Positions 1-5,637 of a stretch of 6,422 nt of DNA are shown piece by piece. The notes under the pieces were generated by a model. The model ran no database searches, had not been told where the DNA came from, and saw only the letters and a list, made by a program, of their open reading frames with translations. This stretch comes from Treponema sp. (lineage in GTDB: Bacteria; Spirochaetota; Spirochaetia; Treponematales; Breznakiellaceae). The position numbers and the translations under genes were made by a program. The DNA is taken from the NCBI GenBank assembly GCA_031254385.1, contig JAIRUO010000266.1, positions 1-6,422 of the forward strand. The letters are read 5' to 3'. How positions within the stretch are numbered: the first letter of the stretch is position 1; each line of letters begins with the position of its first letter.

Positions 1-22
1 ATACTCTCCATGATATAGTTCT

Positions 23-40
23 CTCGGCCCGAAGGCCGAG
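23..40 (-). other. UUCG-capped hairpin
   Basis: This is a perfect 7-bp stem (CTCGGCC with GGCCGAG) closing a four-base loop that reads TTCG on the minus strand, giving the very stable C(UUCG)G tetraloop. No T-run follows on the minus strand, so it is not a standard intrinsic terminator. It is the last hairpin before the left edge and sits 12 bases upstream of a possible ATG at 11-9, so it could affect initiation of an off-window gene. Confidence 0.7.
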
Positions 41-65
41 CGATTTTCCTTGGCTTTTGGTGATA

Positions 66-79
66 CCCGGCACTGCCGG
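66..79 (+). repeat. Left copy of a 14-bp inverted repeat
   Basis: The sequence CCCGGCACTGCCGG is the exact reverse complement of 281-294. Each copy is itself nearly palindromic (CCGGCA, one base, TGCCGG), so each can fold locally or pair with the other copy across about 200 bases. Locally, 62-83 forms a roughly 10-bp hairpin that also uses the flanking GATA/TATC bases. Confidence 0.75.
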
Positions 80-152
80 ATATCCATGGACCCTCTCGTA
101 CGCTTGCTTGCCGCTCCCGGGCCCTTTTTACGGTAACCCGGAAGCCGCTGCT

Positions 153-187
153 GACTTGCCCGGCCTCCGCCTTGCGGCTGCCGGGTC
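153..187 (-). other. Two-tier hairpin with GCAA loop
   Basis: On the minus strand, GAC and CCCGGC at 187-180 pair with GCCGGG and GTC at 164-153, allowing small bulges. Inside them a second stem GCC/GGC is capped by GCAA, a GNRA tetraloop. Nested stems with a GNRA cap suggest selection on RNA folding rather than chance, but no covariation data are available here. Confidence 0.5.
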
Positions 188-210
188 TTTGCTACTTCTC
201 CCCTTCCCTG

Positions 211-232
211 ATGCCCGTCCTTCCGGGGGCAT
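211..232. other. ATGCCC/GGGCAT hairpin
   Basis: A perfect 6-bp stem (211-216 with 227-232) encloses a 10-base loop. It is one of the consecutive stems in the G+C-rich region. The loop contains CCGGAAGG on the minus strand, which superficially recalls the SRP RNA tip, but the other SRP motifs are absent. Confidence 0.5.
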
Positions 233-245
233 TTTTGCCAAATAA

Positions 246-268
246 CGCGGGCCATCGGCCCTTCCGCG
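246..268. other. GGGCC/GGCCC hairpin with outer CGC/GCG
   Basis: A perfect 5-bp GGGCC/GGCCC stem (249-253 with 257-261) closes a 3-base loop. It is extended across a small bulge by CGC (246-248) and GCG (266-268). It is the second stem downstream of the predicted transcription start on the minus strand. Confidence 0.5.
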
Positions 269-280
269 CAGGCGGCCTTG

Positions 281-294
281 CCGGCAGTGCCGGG
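281..294 (-). repeat. Right copy of a 14-bp inverted repeat
   Basis: The sequence CCGGCAGTGCCGGG is the exact reverse complement of 66-79. In a minus-strand transcript this copy lies about 15-30 bases from the predicted 5' end and the partner lies near the 3' side, so the pair could form a long-range closing stem around the hairpins between them. Alternatively the two copies could be termini of a small non-coding repeat element. Confidence 0.75.
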
Positions 295-315
295 GAGCTT
301 TGTGCGCGTTTTTCG

Positions 316-345
316 ACCCTACAGCATAAACATATGCCTTGTCAA
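316..345 (-). promoter_or_regulatory. Sigma70-like promoter reading leftward into the G+C-rich region
   Basis: On the minus strand a perfect -35 box, TTGACA (345-340), is followed after 18 bases by TAGGGT (321-316). This -10 keeps the key T, A and final T of TATAAT. A TG dinucleotide lies immediately before the -10. Transcription would start near 309-310. The element is preceded by phased A-tracts that could act as an UP element. The combination resembles stable-RNA promoters, which is an inference; a G-rich -10 is not ideal. Confidence 0.55.
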
Positions 346-349
346 GCCC

Positions 350-396
350 TTTTTCATTTTTTTTTACTTTTTTTTACTTTTTTTTATTTTTTTTTA
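350..396. repeat. Phased A/T-tract array (10-bp period)
   Basis: Five T-runs on the plus strand occupy 350-354, 357-365, 368-375, 378-385 and 387-395, separated by CA, AC, AC and A. The last four runs end exactly 10 bases apart. On the minus strand these are A-runs immediately upstream of the -35 box. A-tracts repeated in phase with the helical turn bend DNA, and A-rich DNA just upstream of -35 is the usual place for UP elements contacted by the alpha subunit. It is also a simple near-10-mer tandem repeat prone to slippage. Confidence 0.85.
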
Positions 397-402
397 GAAA
401 TA

Positions 403-421
403 TTTTCCAGTCAACGGAAAA
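403..421. repeat. TTTTCC/GGAAAA small inverted repeat
   Basis: A 6-bp perfect inverted repeat encloses a 7-base loop just beyond the A-tract array. It has no adjacent gene end and no clear T-run after it on the sense of any gene, so no role can be assigned. Bases 397-448 otherwise show nothing recognisable. Confidence 0.35.
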
Positions 422-448
422 TCCGGTGTCAGAAATCTTTTTGAAGAA

Positions 449-580
449 TTAACCACGGATTGCACGGATTTTAACGGATTGCACGGATTGAAGAGATAAT
501 AAATTTTCTTATCCTTCCCTTATCCGTGTTAATCCGTGCTAATCCAAGCTGACCGAAGGTCAGCAGTAATCCGTGGTTTA
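449..580. repeat. Inverted array of CACGGATT-type units
   Basis: The left arm (451-489) carries four successive units ending in CGGATT: CACGGATT, GCACGGATT, TTAACGGATT and GCACGGATT. The right arm (521-579) carries the reverse complement units ATCCGTG, AATCCGTG and AATCCGTG, ending in GGTTT, which mirrors the AACC at the left end. The two arms could fold into a long imperfect stem with the loop near 490-520. Such arrays are typical of dispersed intergenic repeats. There are no regular spacers, so it is not CRISPR. It lies just beyond the 3' end of the minus-strand gene cluster. Confidence 0.75.
546..566. repeat. Small palindrome inserted in the right arm of the array
   Basis: A perfect 7-bp stem, GCTGACC (548-554) and GGTCAGC (558-564), closes a 3-base GAA loop. 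The 21-base block is flanked by TAATCC on both sides (540-545 and 567-572). Removing the block plus one TAATCC restores an uninterrupted right arm that matches the left arm, so it looks like a later insertion with a 6-bp target duplication. Because TAATCC is also part of the array unit, the duplication may be coincidental. Confidence 0.6.
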
Positions 581-597
581 AATGGCGATCCTGCCTT

Positions 598-616
598 AAA
601 AAGGTAGCTGATACCT
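598..616 (-). terminator. Weak intrinsic terminator-like hairpin after the small helical gene
   Basis: On the minus strand AGGTA (616-612) pairs with TACCT (606-602) across a 5-base loop and runs into five Ts (602-598). The stem overlaps the TAG stop codon of the upstream gene. At 5 bp with only two G-C pairs it is weak, but it is positioned as the end of the operon; the large inverted array just beyond could assist. Confidence 0.4.
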
Positions 617-935
617 ACTGTTTTTTCTTGCTTTGGAGCTCGGCGTCCTTTTTTTCAATGGATTCCCGGACTAAGGCAATTTCAGTAAGGATGCCTTTGA
701 AGGGCGAATCATCGGCAGAGAGAGTCTTCATGTTCTGATCAGCAAAGACTTGATATGCTTCGCTTCCCAGCCGGTTGATAAGCTTTTGCGCCTGCGTTTC
801 AAGTTGCTTGATTTCGATCATTAAAACGCCCCTTTCGCCCAGTTCCTGGGCTTTTCCACCGGCCTTGACCGCAAAATCTTTAGAGGCAGCTACTCCCTGA
901 TCCAGCAATCCTTTCATTCTTTCTGTAAATGTCAT
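615..935 (-). CDS. Small helical (coiled-coil) cytoplasmic protein, unknown function
   Basis: This is a 106-residue protein with no signal peptide or membrane segment. Residues about 5-35 form an Ala/Lys/Gly-rich amphipathic stretch (SKDFAVKAGGKAQELGERG). Residues about 36-70 (VLMIEIKQLETQAQKLINRL) and 85-103 have heptad-like hydrophobic spacing consistent with coiled coil, and the C-terminus is basic (KKKQ). I do not recognise a characterised family; in composition it resembles small stress-type or scaffold-like helical proteins, which is only an analogy. The ATG at 935-933 is well supported by an AGAGAGG Shine-Dalgarno five bases upstream; the next Met (residue 7) has no comparable site. 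It follows the phosphatase gene by 73 bases on the same strand with no obvious promoter between them, so it is probably co-transcribed, perhaps with mRNA processing or stabilisation at the intervening hairpins. Confidence 0.85.
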   Translation of the reverse strand: MTFTERMKGLLDQGVAASKDFAVKAGGKAQELGERGVLMIEIKQLETQAQKLINRLGSEAYQVFADQNMKTLSADDSPFKGILTEIALVRESIEKKDAELQSKKKQ

Positions 936-940
936 GATAA

Positions 941-947
941 CCTCTCT
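941..947 (-). promoter_or_regulatory. Ribosome binding site of the 106-residue gene
   Basis: AGAGAGG on the minus strand lies five bases before the ATG at 935-933, fixing that start. It is only a few bases past the hairpin at 952-969, so folding of that hairpin leaves the site exposed. Confidence 0.75.
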
Positions 948-951
948 TTAG

Positions 952-969
952 TGCGGACGTATGTCCGCA
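952..969. repeat. Intercistronic hairpin 2 (TGCGGAC/GTCCGCA)
   Basis: A perfect 7-bp inverted repeat closes a 4-base loop (GTAT on the plus strand). On the minus strand it stands just before the ribosome binding site of the 106-residue gene. No T-run follows, so it is not an intrinsic terminator; a role in mRNA processing or stability, or an inserted palindromic repeat, is more plausible. Confidence 0.65.
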
Positions 970-973
970 TGAT

Positions 974-1006
974 TAAATCGAACATGAAACGCAGTTTCAT
1001 GATTTA
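974..1006. repeat. Intercistronic hairpin 1 (CATGAAAC/GTTTCATG core)
   Basis: A perfect 8-bp core stem (983-990 with 994-1001) closes a 3-base loop. With one stem base re-used, TAAATC (974-979) and GATTTA (1001-1006) can extend the stem across a bulge. It begins two bases beyond the TGA of the phosphatase gene on the minus strand. No T-run follows. The 7-base sequence CATGATT abuts the right end of both this hairpin (998-1004) and its neighbour (968-974), exactly 30 bases apart. Confidence 0.6.
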
Positions 1007-1008
1007 CC

Positions 1009-4000
1009 TCACTTCCGTCTTATTCCCAGTATGGTTAAATCATCATACTGCTCGTCTTCCAATAGATGAGTATAATATATATACGCATCATTTCCAGGGA
1101 CTTCCCGCGTAAAAGAACAATACGTACGGTACTGGAGAAAATGTTCTTTTAAAAAAACATCTACTTTTTTGTCAACCAAAACCCGGTTATCTTCTGTGGC
1201 TTTGGGACTTTTGTAGCAACGGAACATTTTTTCCACCGAAACCATAGCCATTATAACCTCATCTATGCTGCCTTCGCAATTGGTAAAATCAAAGCTTAAA
1301 TCTGCCTCTCCTTCGGGGTTATGCCATTTATGAAGGGTATAGACTTCCTTGTTCATTACCGCTTTGACTATAGTCTCTACCCTGTCAGGGCCCATTTCTT
1401 CGTCTTCCTGCCCTGAAACATGGTTTTCGTGAGGGCTGTTTGCCGGTCCTTCCTGACAGCTTATTTCGGCAAAATCCTGATCCCTGAATTTACGTTTAGC
1501 TTCTTCAATGCCGTCCGTGTATAACAGCAAAATATCGCCGTGATCGATGGTTAGCGTTTCAACCTTGTAGCCGCCTTTGGCCTCTACCAGAAAATTAGGC
1601 AGAACGCCCGTAGCCGGGGTTTCGGGCAACGTGATGGTTTTCATTCTTTTTTCTGAAGCGTCAATTGTATGTACTATATTGTCTCCGGCATTGCAGAAAC
1701 GGATGAGCCCGGTTACCGAGTCAAAGAGGCAAAGGGTAAAGGCGGCGAATCTTCCCTTAAAGTTCAGGGTTTCTATAAAGTCATTTATCTGGTAAACCAC
1801 ATCCTCAATGTGCATGCCTTTTTCCGTAGGTTTCCATTGCTTAAAGTAATTAAGGAACATGGTGGCCACCTGGATCATGATGAGGGCAGCAGGGATTCCC
1901 TTTCCGGCAACGTCGCATTTAATGATGGCGAAATACCGACCGTCCAGATCCTTATAATCAAAATAGTCCCCGGATACGCCCTTGGCTCCTTCGTAATAAC
2001 CAAAGAAATCTGCGTTTTTTGTATCCTTGTACCCGGAGCTAAGTTTATCGCCATTCGTGTCCAAATCCAGAGGAATGAACTTCTTCTGTATTTCCTTTCC
2101 AATGGAAAGATCCGAGGCTGCTGCTGCGGCTTTAACCAGGCCCTGGGTCATTTCATTAATGGTAGCTCCGAGCGTGGCAATTTCATCTTTTGATTTAATT
2201 GAAATTTCGACGCCTTCCAAATCGGCCTTGTCTTCTGTGTCCCTGATCTGTTCTACATGGCTTACCAGGCGCATTATCGGGCTTATGATGAGGGTGGAAA
2301 GAACAAGCGCACCCACGGTTCCGATTATCATGGCGGCCAGGGCAACCAAGAGTATGATACGGAGTATACCCTGTTGCGCCAGGTTCATTTCATCTATAAT
2401 CGAACTTATGGATACTTCCAGGCGTATTATGCCCCTAACATAATAATCTTCTGAGCCCTGGCGGTACATGACAGGCTTAAAGAAAATATATTCCTGATTT
2501 TGGCCGGGGTTTAGATTGCCAATAGAGAATTCTGGCTCTGATCCGATAACGCTCGCAATTTCTGAGAGTATTCCGTTAAGCCTGGTTTCCAGCGCGGTAA
2601 TGGTTATTTGAATTTGCTCCAGGCGCTGGGCATCTGCCTCTGTATTGGTCCTGATGGCCTGTTCGGCAAGCTCACGAGCTTCCTGGTTTAGGCTGACTAT
2701 GGTTTCAGAAAGGTTGCTGGCCTGTAGCCTGGCTTGTGCGTTTAGTTCATTGGCAAAATCATTCAGCCTTAAGTCAAGGACATCGGTAATCCGGGAAATG
2801 CCCGGCTGGAATTCCCTGGTATCAATCTTTCGCAGAATATCAGTATCATTGGTGGCCCAGACCTGATCGTCAAAGACGGTAGTCTCCGGATTGTAGCCGG
2901 TAATGGTTACATATCTGGCTTCGGGTATGGAAAGCATCTGGGCAGGAAGAAAACCTAATTCCAGAATATTTCTTTGGGGAAGGAAGGCACGGACATTGGC
3001 AGCCAGGCCCTCCAGCAATACCGTTGATCGATCCCATAATCCGCGAAGCAAGGTTTCCCTCTGGGTATTTGTCATCATGAGGTATAAGGGCAGGGAAACC
3101 ATTATTACCACAACCAGAACCAGGACTGCGGTAAATGACGCAAGCTTAAGGCGTAGACCCATACCCCGCCGTTTTATTCTTGTTATGTGCTTTTTCTTTT
3201 CTATTGGCATAAAATCTCCTGTAATAAGGACGGCTGCATCATGCTTCATGGCCGCAGTTTCTGAAATAACGCTGCCAATTCCCCGCAGGGAAACCAGAAG
3301 CCCAAGTATGCAGAAGGCAGATATTGCTATTATGACAAGATAACCAGTATCAAAAACGAAACGCCTGCTCTCCTTGAGCATCCAGGAAGGACCCCATTCG
3401 GCGTAATAATTGCCAAATTTTACGGTTGCCGTTTCACCGACAGAAACCAATTCGGTGCCTGTATAGATGCCACGGACAGGATGCTCCAAAATAATACGAT
3501 AATAGCCTTCATCAATATCCTCTACCAAAAGGCCGTCAATTTCCCTGTCGGATAGTACAGTGTAATTATTGTAAAGTAGTTCGAATTCTCTGATCCAGGG
3601 AGTTCCACCGGCTTTTTCCAGAATGATGCGGCTTATATTTCCGTTTTCTGCAAAACCCCGTCCGTAAATTTTTATCCGCAAAATGCCCTGCTCGTCCTGA
3701 ATAGCGTCTACCCAAGTAATATACGTTTGGGGAATGTATTTATTAGTACGAAGATAGTAAACGGAGATATGCCCTATATTGCCTGCTTCGTCTACGGCCT
3801 GAACTGCAAAGCCCCAAACTCCGTCATCCTGATTGTTATACGAAACCGATGTAGCTGCCCTAATTCCCGTTACGCCAATACTCAAGGTCGGGAATGCGTG
3901 TTCCGCTGCTGCTTGAAATTCCTCATCGTTCATGCCTTCAAAAGGATAGGCAGAACCCAAATACTCCAGGTTCCAGGCAAAACCGGCAAGGTCGGGTACA

Positions 4001-5637
4001 GGAGGCGTATACCACTCTAAAGAAAAAGTATTTGAAGTCATAAAAAAGCGAGGATCAAGGCTAGGCTGGACAATTACAGCGGCAGGAGGCGGAGTCGTAT
4101 CCCGTATATATTCTATGCGGCTTGGCAAAGACCAATTGCCCGCAAAATCATTGGTAATGATCGTAAAGTACCAGATCCCCTCTTCTGTTGCCGCTAATTC
4201 AATATTGGTACTCGCGTAATCGCCCTGATTATAAACCCTAACCCTCTCCTCGGGAACGGCGTTTGGATCCTGGCTCCATGAATAAGAAAATCCCATAACG
4301 CCGGATGAGTCCTGGGGTATATTCCAGGATAATTGCACCCTGTCGCCACGGGTGCGTCGGCCCGGCACAAAATTTTGGGCAGTAATCCTGGGCGAAGCTA
4401 CCGAAGTATCCGGGAAAAGAGCGTATATACGGGGATTATCATTGGACGAGAGCTGCCAGAAAATATATAAATCATCATCCTCTACGATTGGTCTTCCAAA
4501 AGAAGCGTCTCTTCCTGTTATTCCTGATAGGTCTCTGTTCTGCCACTCTATTCCGGATTGCTGGGCAAGAAAGACCCTGTTCTGGCCCCAGCGGTTGTCA
4601 AACCAGACAACATAAAGAGCCCCCTTAAAAGAAAAGGCTATGGGATTATTGCAGTAGGCTTCTACAGAATTTATGCGCTCTGCCTGTCCATTAAGATTGC
4701 CGTTTCTGTCCATGCGCACTGCGAATATCTGGGGAGAGCCTGTTCTAAAACGGCGCTCCCATACAAGAAAGAGGGAATTTCCCTGGGTAGAAAGATAGGG
4801 CCTCTGATTATCATAATAATCCGCTGTAACAGACTGTGCCGATGAGGTGGAAATATAATTATCTGTAAAATTGGTAATACGCCGAGCAGCACTCCAGGTA
4901 CTGCCTCCGTCATCTGATCTTTTTAAGAAAAGCTGAAATGCCGGAATAGTTTCTGAACTTCCGATAAAGGACTGGAATACAACATAATCCGAAGTACCCA
5001 GAGCAGTATGCGAAGGAAGGAAATTCAGATACATATCCGGCTCTGTTATAAAGGGCTGGAAAGGAGTCCAGTTTACCGCGTCGTCTGAACGCGCATAATA
5101 GACCGACCAGGATGATTCGATTCCCCGCGTTATAAAGAGAAGATAGCCTCCATCGGCTCTGACCGCAATACGAGGCGCTACAGAAGTTTCATCGCCGCTA
5201 TTGATCCGGTAACTTTGAAAAGTGCAGCCTTCATCGCCTGATATGAGAATCTCGGTTTCGCCTGAAGAAGCCGCTGCTGCGATAATTATACGGCCACTGT
5301 TGTCTATGACCGCACTCAAGATGGCTGGTTCTGCCCCGGAAAATACATAAGGGCCGCCAATGATGCCGCGGTTTTCCCAGGGGGTTCCTGCTTTTTTTAC
5401 TGCCAGGGATATGTAAATATTTCCGCTGCCTGCCCTTACCCCGCCTTGGGCTCCTGCCCAAGGCGAAGATTCCTGCCATAATAAAATGCCCATATCGCCG
5501 CTATAATACGAGACAGGAAAATTACCCTGCCCCGGAGAAAAAGGAGCTGGCTGTTCCCAATAAAGGGCTTCTTGCGCGGATAGCGGCAATGCAAAGAGGA
5601 CAAACAACGCTAAATACAGAAGCCTCTTGGTTGTCAT
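1009..5637 (-). CDS. Membrane receptor with Asp-box propeller, HAMP and SpoIIE/RsbU-type PP2C phosphatase
   Basis: This is a 1542-residue predicted transmembrane Ser/Thr phosphatase. Residues 1-21 are a signal peptide (cleavage probably LSA/QE). Residues about 40-410 look like a beta-propeller with Asp boxes: SDDGGSTW at 241-248, and weaker SGDEGCTF at 133 and SDDAVNW at 184. Residues 412-515 and 516-632 are paired beta-sandwich segments sharing GxW(Y/G)F...D(F/E)AGN; 633-745 is a third. Spans lie at about 762-785, 832-855 and 1090-1116. The loop between the first two is basic (KKKHITRIKRR), placing it inside the cell. Residues 856-1089 form a periplasmic sensor with a long helix at 955-1030, followed by HAMP (1112-1170) and a coiled linker (EIQKKFIP). 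PP2C residues are present: GDYFDY (D1224), DVAGKG (D1242), YTDG (D1375) and YDDLT (1531-1535). By family it should dephosphorylate a STAS-type anti-sigma antagonist; the partner is not in the window. An insertion of about 100 residues sits before the last motif. The ATG overlaps the upstream TGA and has AGAGG seven bases before it. Confidence 0.9.
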   Translation of the reverse strand: MTTKRLLYLALFVLFALPLSAQEALYWEQPAPFSPGQGNFPVSYYSGDMGILLWQESSPWAGAQGGVRAGSGNIYISLAVKKAGTPWENRGIIGGPYVFSGAEPAILSAVIDNSGRIIIAAAASSGETEILISGDEGCTFQSYRINSGDETSVAPRIAVRADGGYLLFITRGIESSWSVYYARSDDAVNWTPFQPFITEPDMYLNFLPSHTALGTSDYVVFQSFIGSSETIPAFQLFLKRSDDGGSTWSAARRITNFTDNYISTSSAQSVTADYYDNQRPYLSTQGNSLFLVWERRFRTGSPQIFAVRMDRNGNLNGQAERINSVEAYCNNPIAFSFKGALYVVWFDNRWGQNRVFLAQQSGIEWQNRDLSGITGRDASFGRPIVEDDDLYIFWQLSSNDNPRIYALFPDTSVASPRITAQNFVPGRRTRGDRVQLSWNIPQDSSGVMGFSYSWSQDPNAVPEERVRVYNQGDYASTNIELAATEEGIWYFTIITNDFAGNWSLPSRIEYIRDTTPPPAAVIVQPSLDPRFFMTSNTFSLEWYTPPVPDLAGFAWNLEYLGSAYPFEGMNDEEFQAAAEHAFPTLSIGVTGIRAATSVSYNNQDDGVWGFAVQAVDEAGNIGHISVYYLRTNKYIPQTYITWVDAIQDEQGILRIKIYGRGFAENGNISRIILEKAGGTPWIREFELLYNNYTVLSDREIDGLLVEDIDEGYYRIILEHPVRGIYTGTELVSVGETATVKFGNYYAEWGPSWMLKESRRFVFDTGYLVIIAISAFCILGLLVSLRGIGSVISETAAMKHDAAVLITGDFMPIEKKKHITRIKRRGMGLRLKLASFTAVLVLVVVIMVSLPLYLMMTNTQRETLLRGLWDRSTVLLEGLAANVRAFLPQRNILELGFLPAQMLSIPEARYVTITGYNPETTVFDDQVWATNDTDILRKIDTREFQPGISRITDVLDLRLNDFANELNAQARLQASNLSETIVSLNQEARELAEQAIRTNTEADAQRLEQIQITITALETRLNGILSEIASVIGSEPEFSIGNLNPGQNQEYIFFKPVMYRQGSEDYYVRGIIRLEVSISSIIDEMNLAQQGILRIILLVALAAMIIGTVGALVLSTLIISPIMRLVSHVEQIRDTEDKADLEGVEISIKSKDEIATLGATINEMTQGLVKAAAAASDLSIGKEIQKKFIPLDLDTNGDKLSSGYKDTKNADFFGYYEGAKGVSGDYFDYKDLDGRYFAIIKCDVAGKGIPAALIMIQVATMFLNYFKQWKPTEKGMHIEDVVYQINDFIETLNFKGRFAAFTLCLFDSVTGLIRFCNAGDNIVHTIDASEKRMKTITLPETPATGVLPNFLVEAKGGYKVETLTIDHGDILLLYTDGIEEAKRKFRDQDFAEISCQEGPANSPHENHVSGQEDEEMGPDRVETIVKAVMNKEVYTLHKWHNPEGEADLSFDFTNCEGSIDEVIMAMVSVEKMFRCYKSPKATEDNRVLVDKKVDVFLKEHFLQYRTYCSFTREVPGNDAYIYYTHLLEDEQYDDLTILGIRRK

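Larger units (their letters stand above)
1..310 (-). ncRNA. Candidate structured RNA or long structured 5' leader, class unknown
   Basis: This G+C-rich stretch (40 of 60 bases are G/C at 121-180) has no convincing ORF on either strand and lies directly downstream of a strong-looking minus-strand promoter. Read on the minus strand it can form successive hairpins: 246-268 (GGGCC/GGCCC core), 211-232 (ATGCCC/GGGCAT), 153-187 (CCCGGC/GCCGGG with an inner GCC-GCAA-GGC), 113-143 (TTCCGGG/CCCGGGAG region), 61-83, and 23-40 (CTCGGCC-TTCG-GGCCGAG). UUCG and GNRA-type loops are typical of folded RNA, and here they appear in the sense predicted by the promoter. I looked for hallmark motifs of RNase P RNA, tmRNA, SRP RNA and the cobalamin, TPP, FMN and SAM riboswitches and did not recognise any. 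The RNA could be free-standing, or a leader for a gene starting near or beyond the left edge (an ATG reads at 11-9). The 5' end is inferred from the promoter; the 3' end is unknown. Confidence 0.4.

Noticed and set aside
9..11. ATG on the minus strand as an annotated gene start
   Set aside because: Only three codons are visible, which is too little to call a gene; it is mentioned as a possibility in the findings.
1..310. RNase P RNA, tmRNA, SRP RNA or a well-known riboswitch
   Set aside because: The conserved sequence blocks I would expect for each were not found by eye on the minus strand; the CCGGAAGG at 219-226 alone is not enough for SRP RNA.
391..414. A second minus-strand promoter with TTGACT at 414-409
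   Set aside because: No reasonable -10 box lies 16-18 bases downstream; that interval is inside the A-tracts and only gives poly-A matches.
57..444. Two overlapping plus-strand reading frames (57-245 and 172-444) in the G+C-rich region
   Set aside because: Composition is Pro/Leu/Gly-rich low-complexity, the second runs through the T-tracts as poly-Phe, neither has a Shine-Dalgarno site, and they lie opposite a convincing minus-strand promoter and hairpin series.
449..580. CRISPR array
   Set aside because: The repeated units are about 8-10 bases, directly adjacent and arranged as an inverted pair; there are no unique spacers of regular length and no cas genes.
1669..2193. A 174-residue plus-strand open frame, and other shorter frames opposite the phosphatase gene
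   Set aside because: They lie wholly inside the well-supported 1542-residue gene, whose motifs cover the same bases; the antisense products show no domain or initiation signal.
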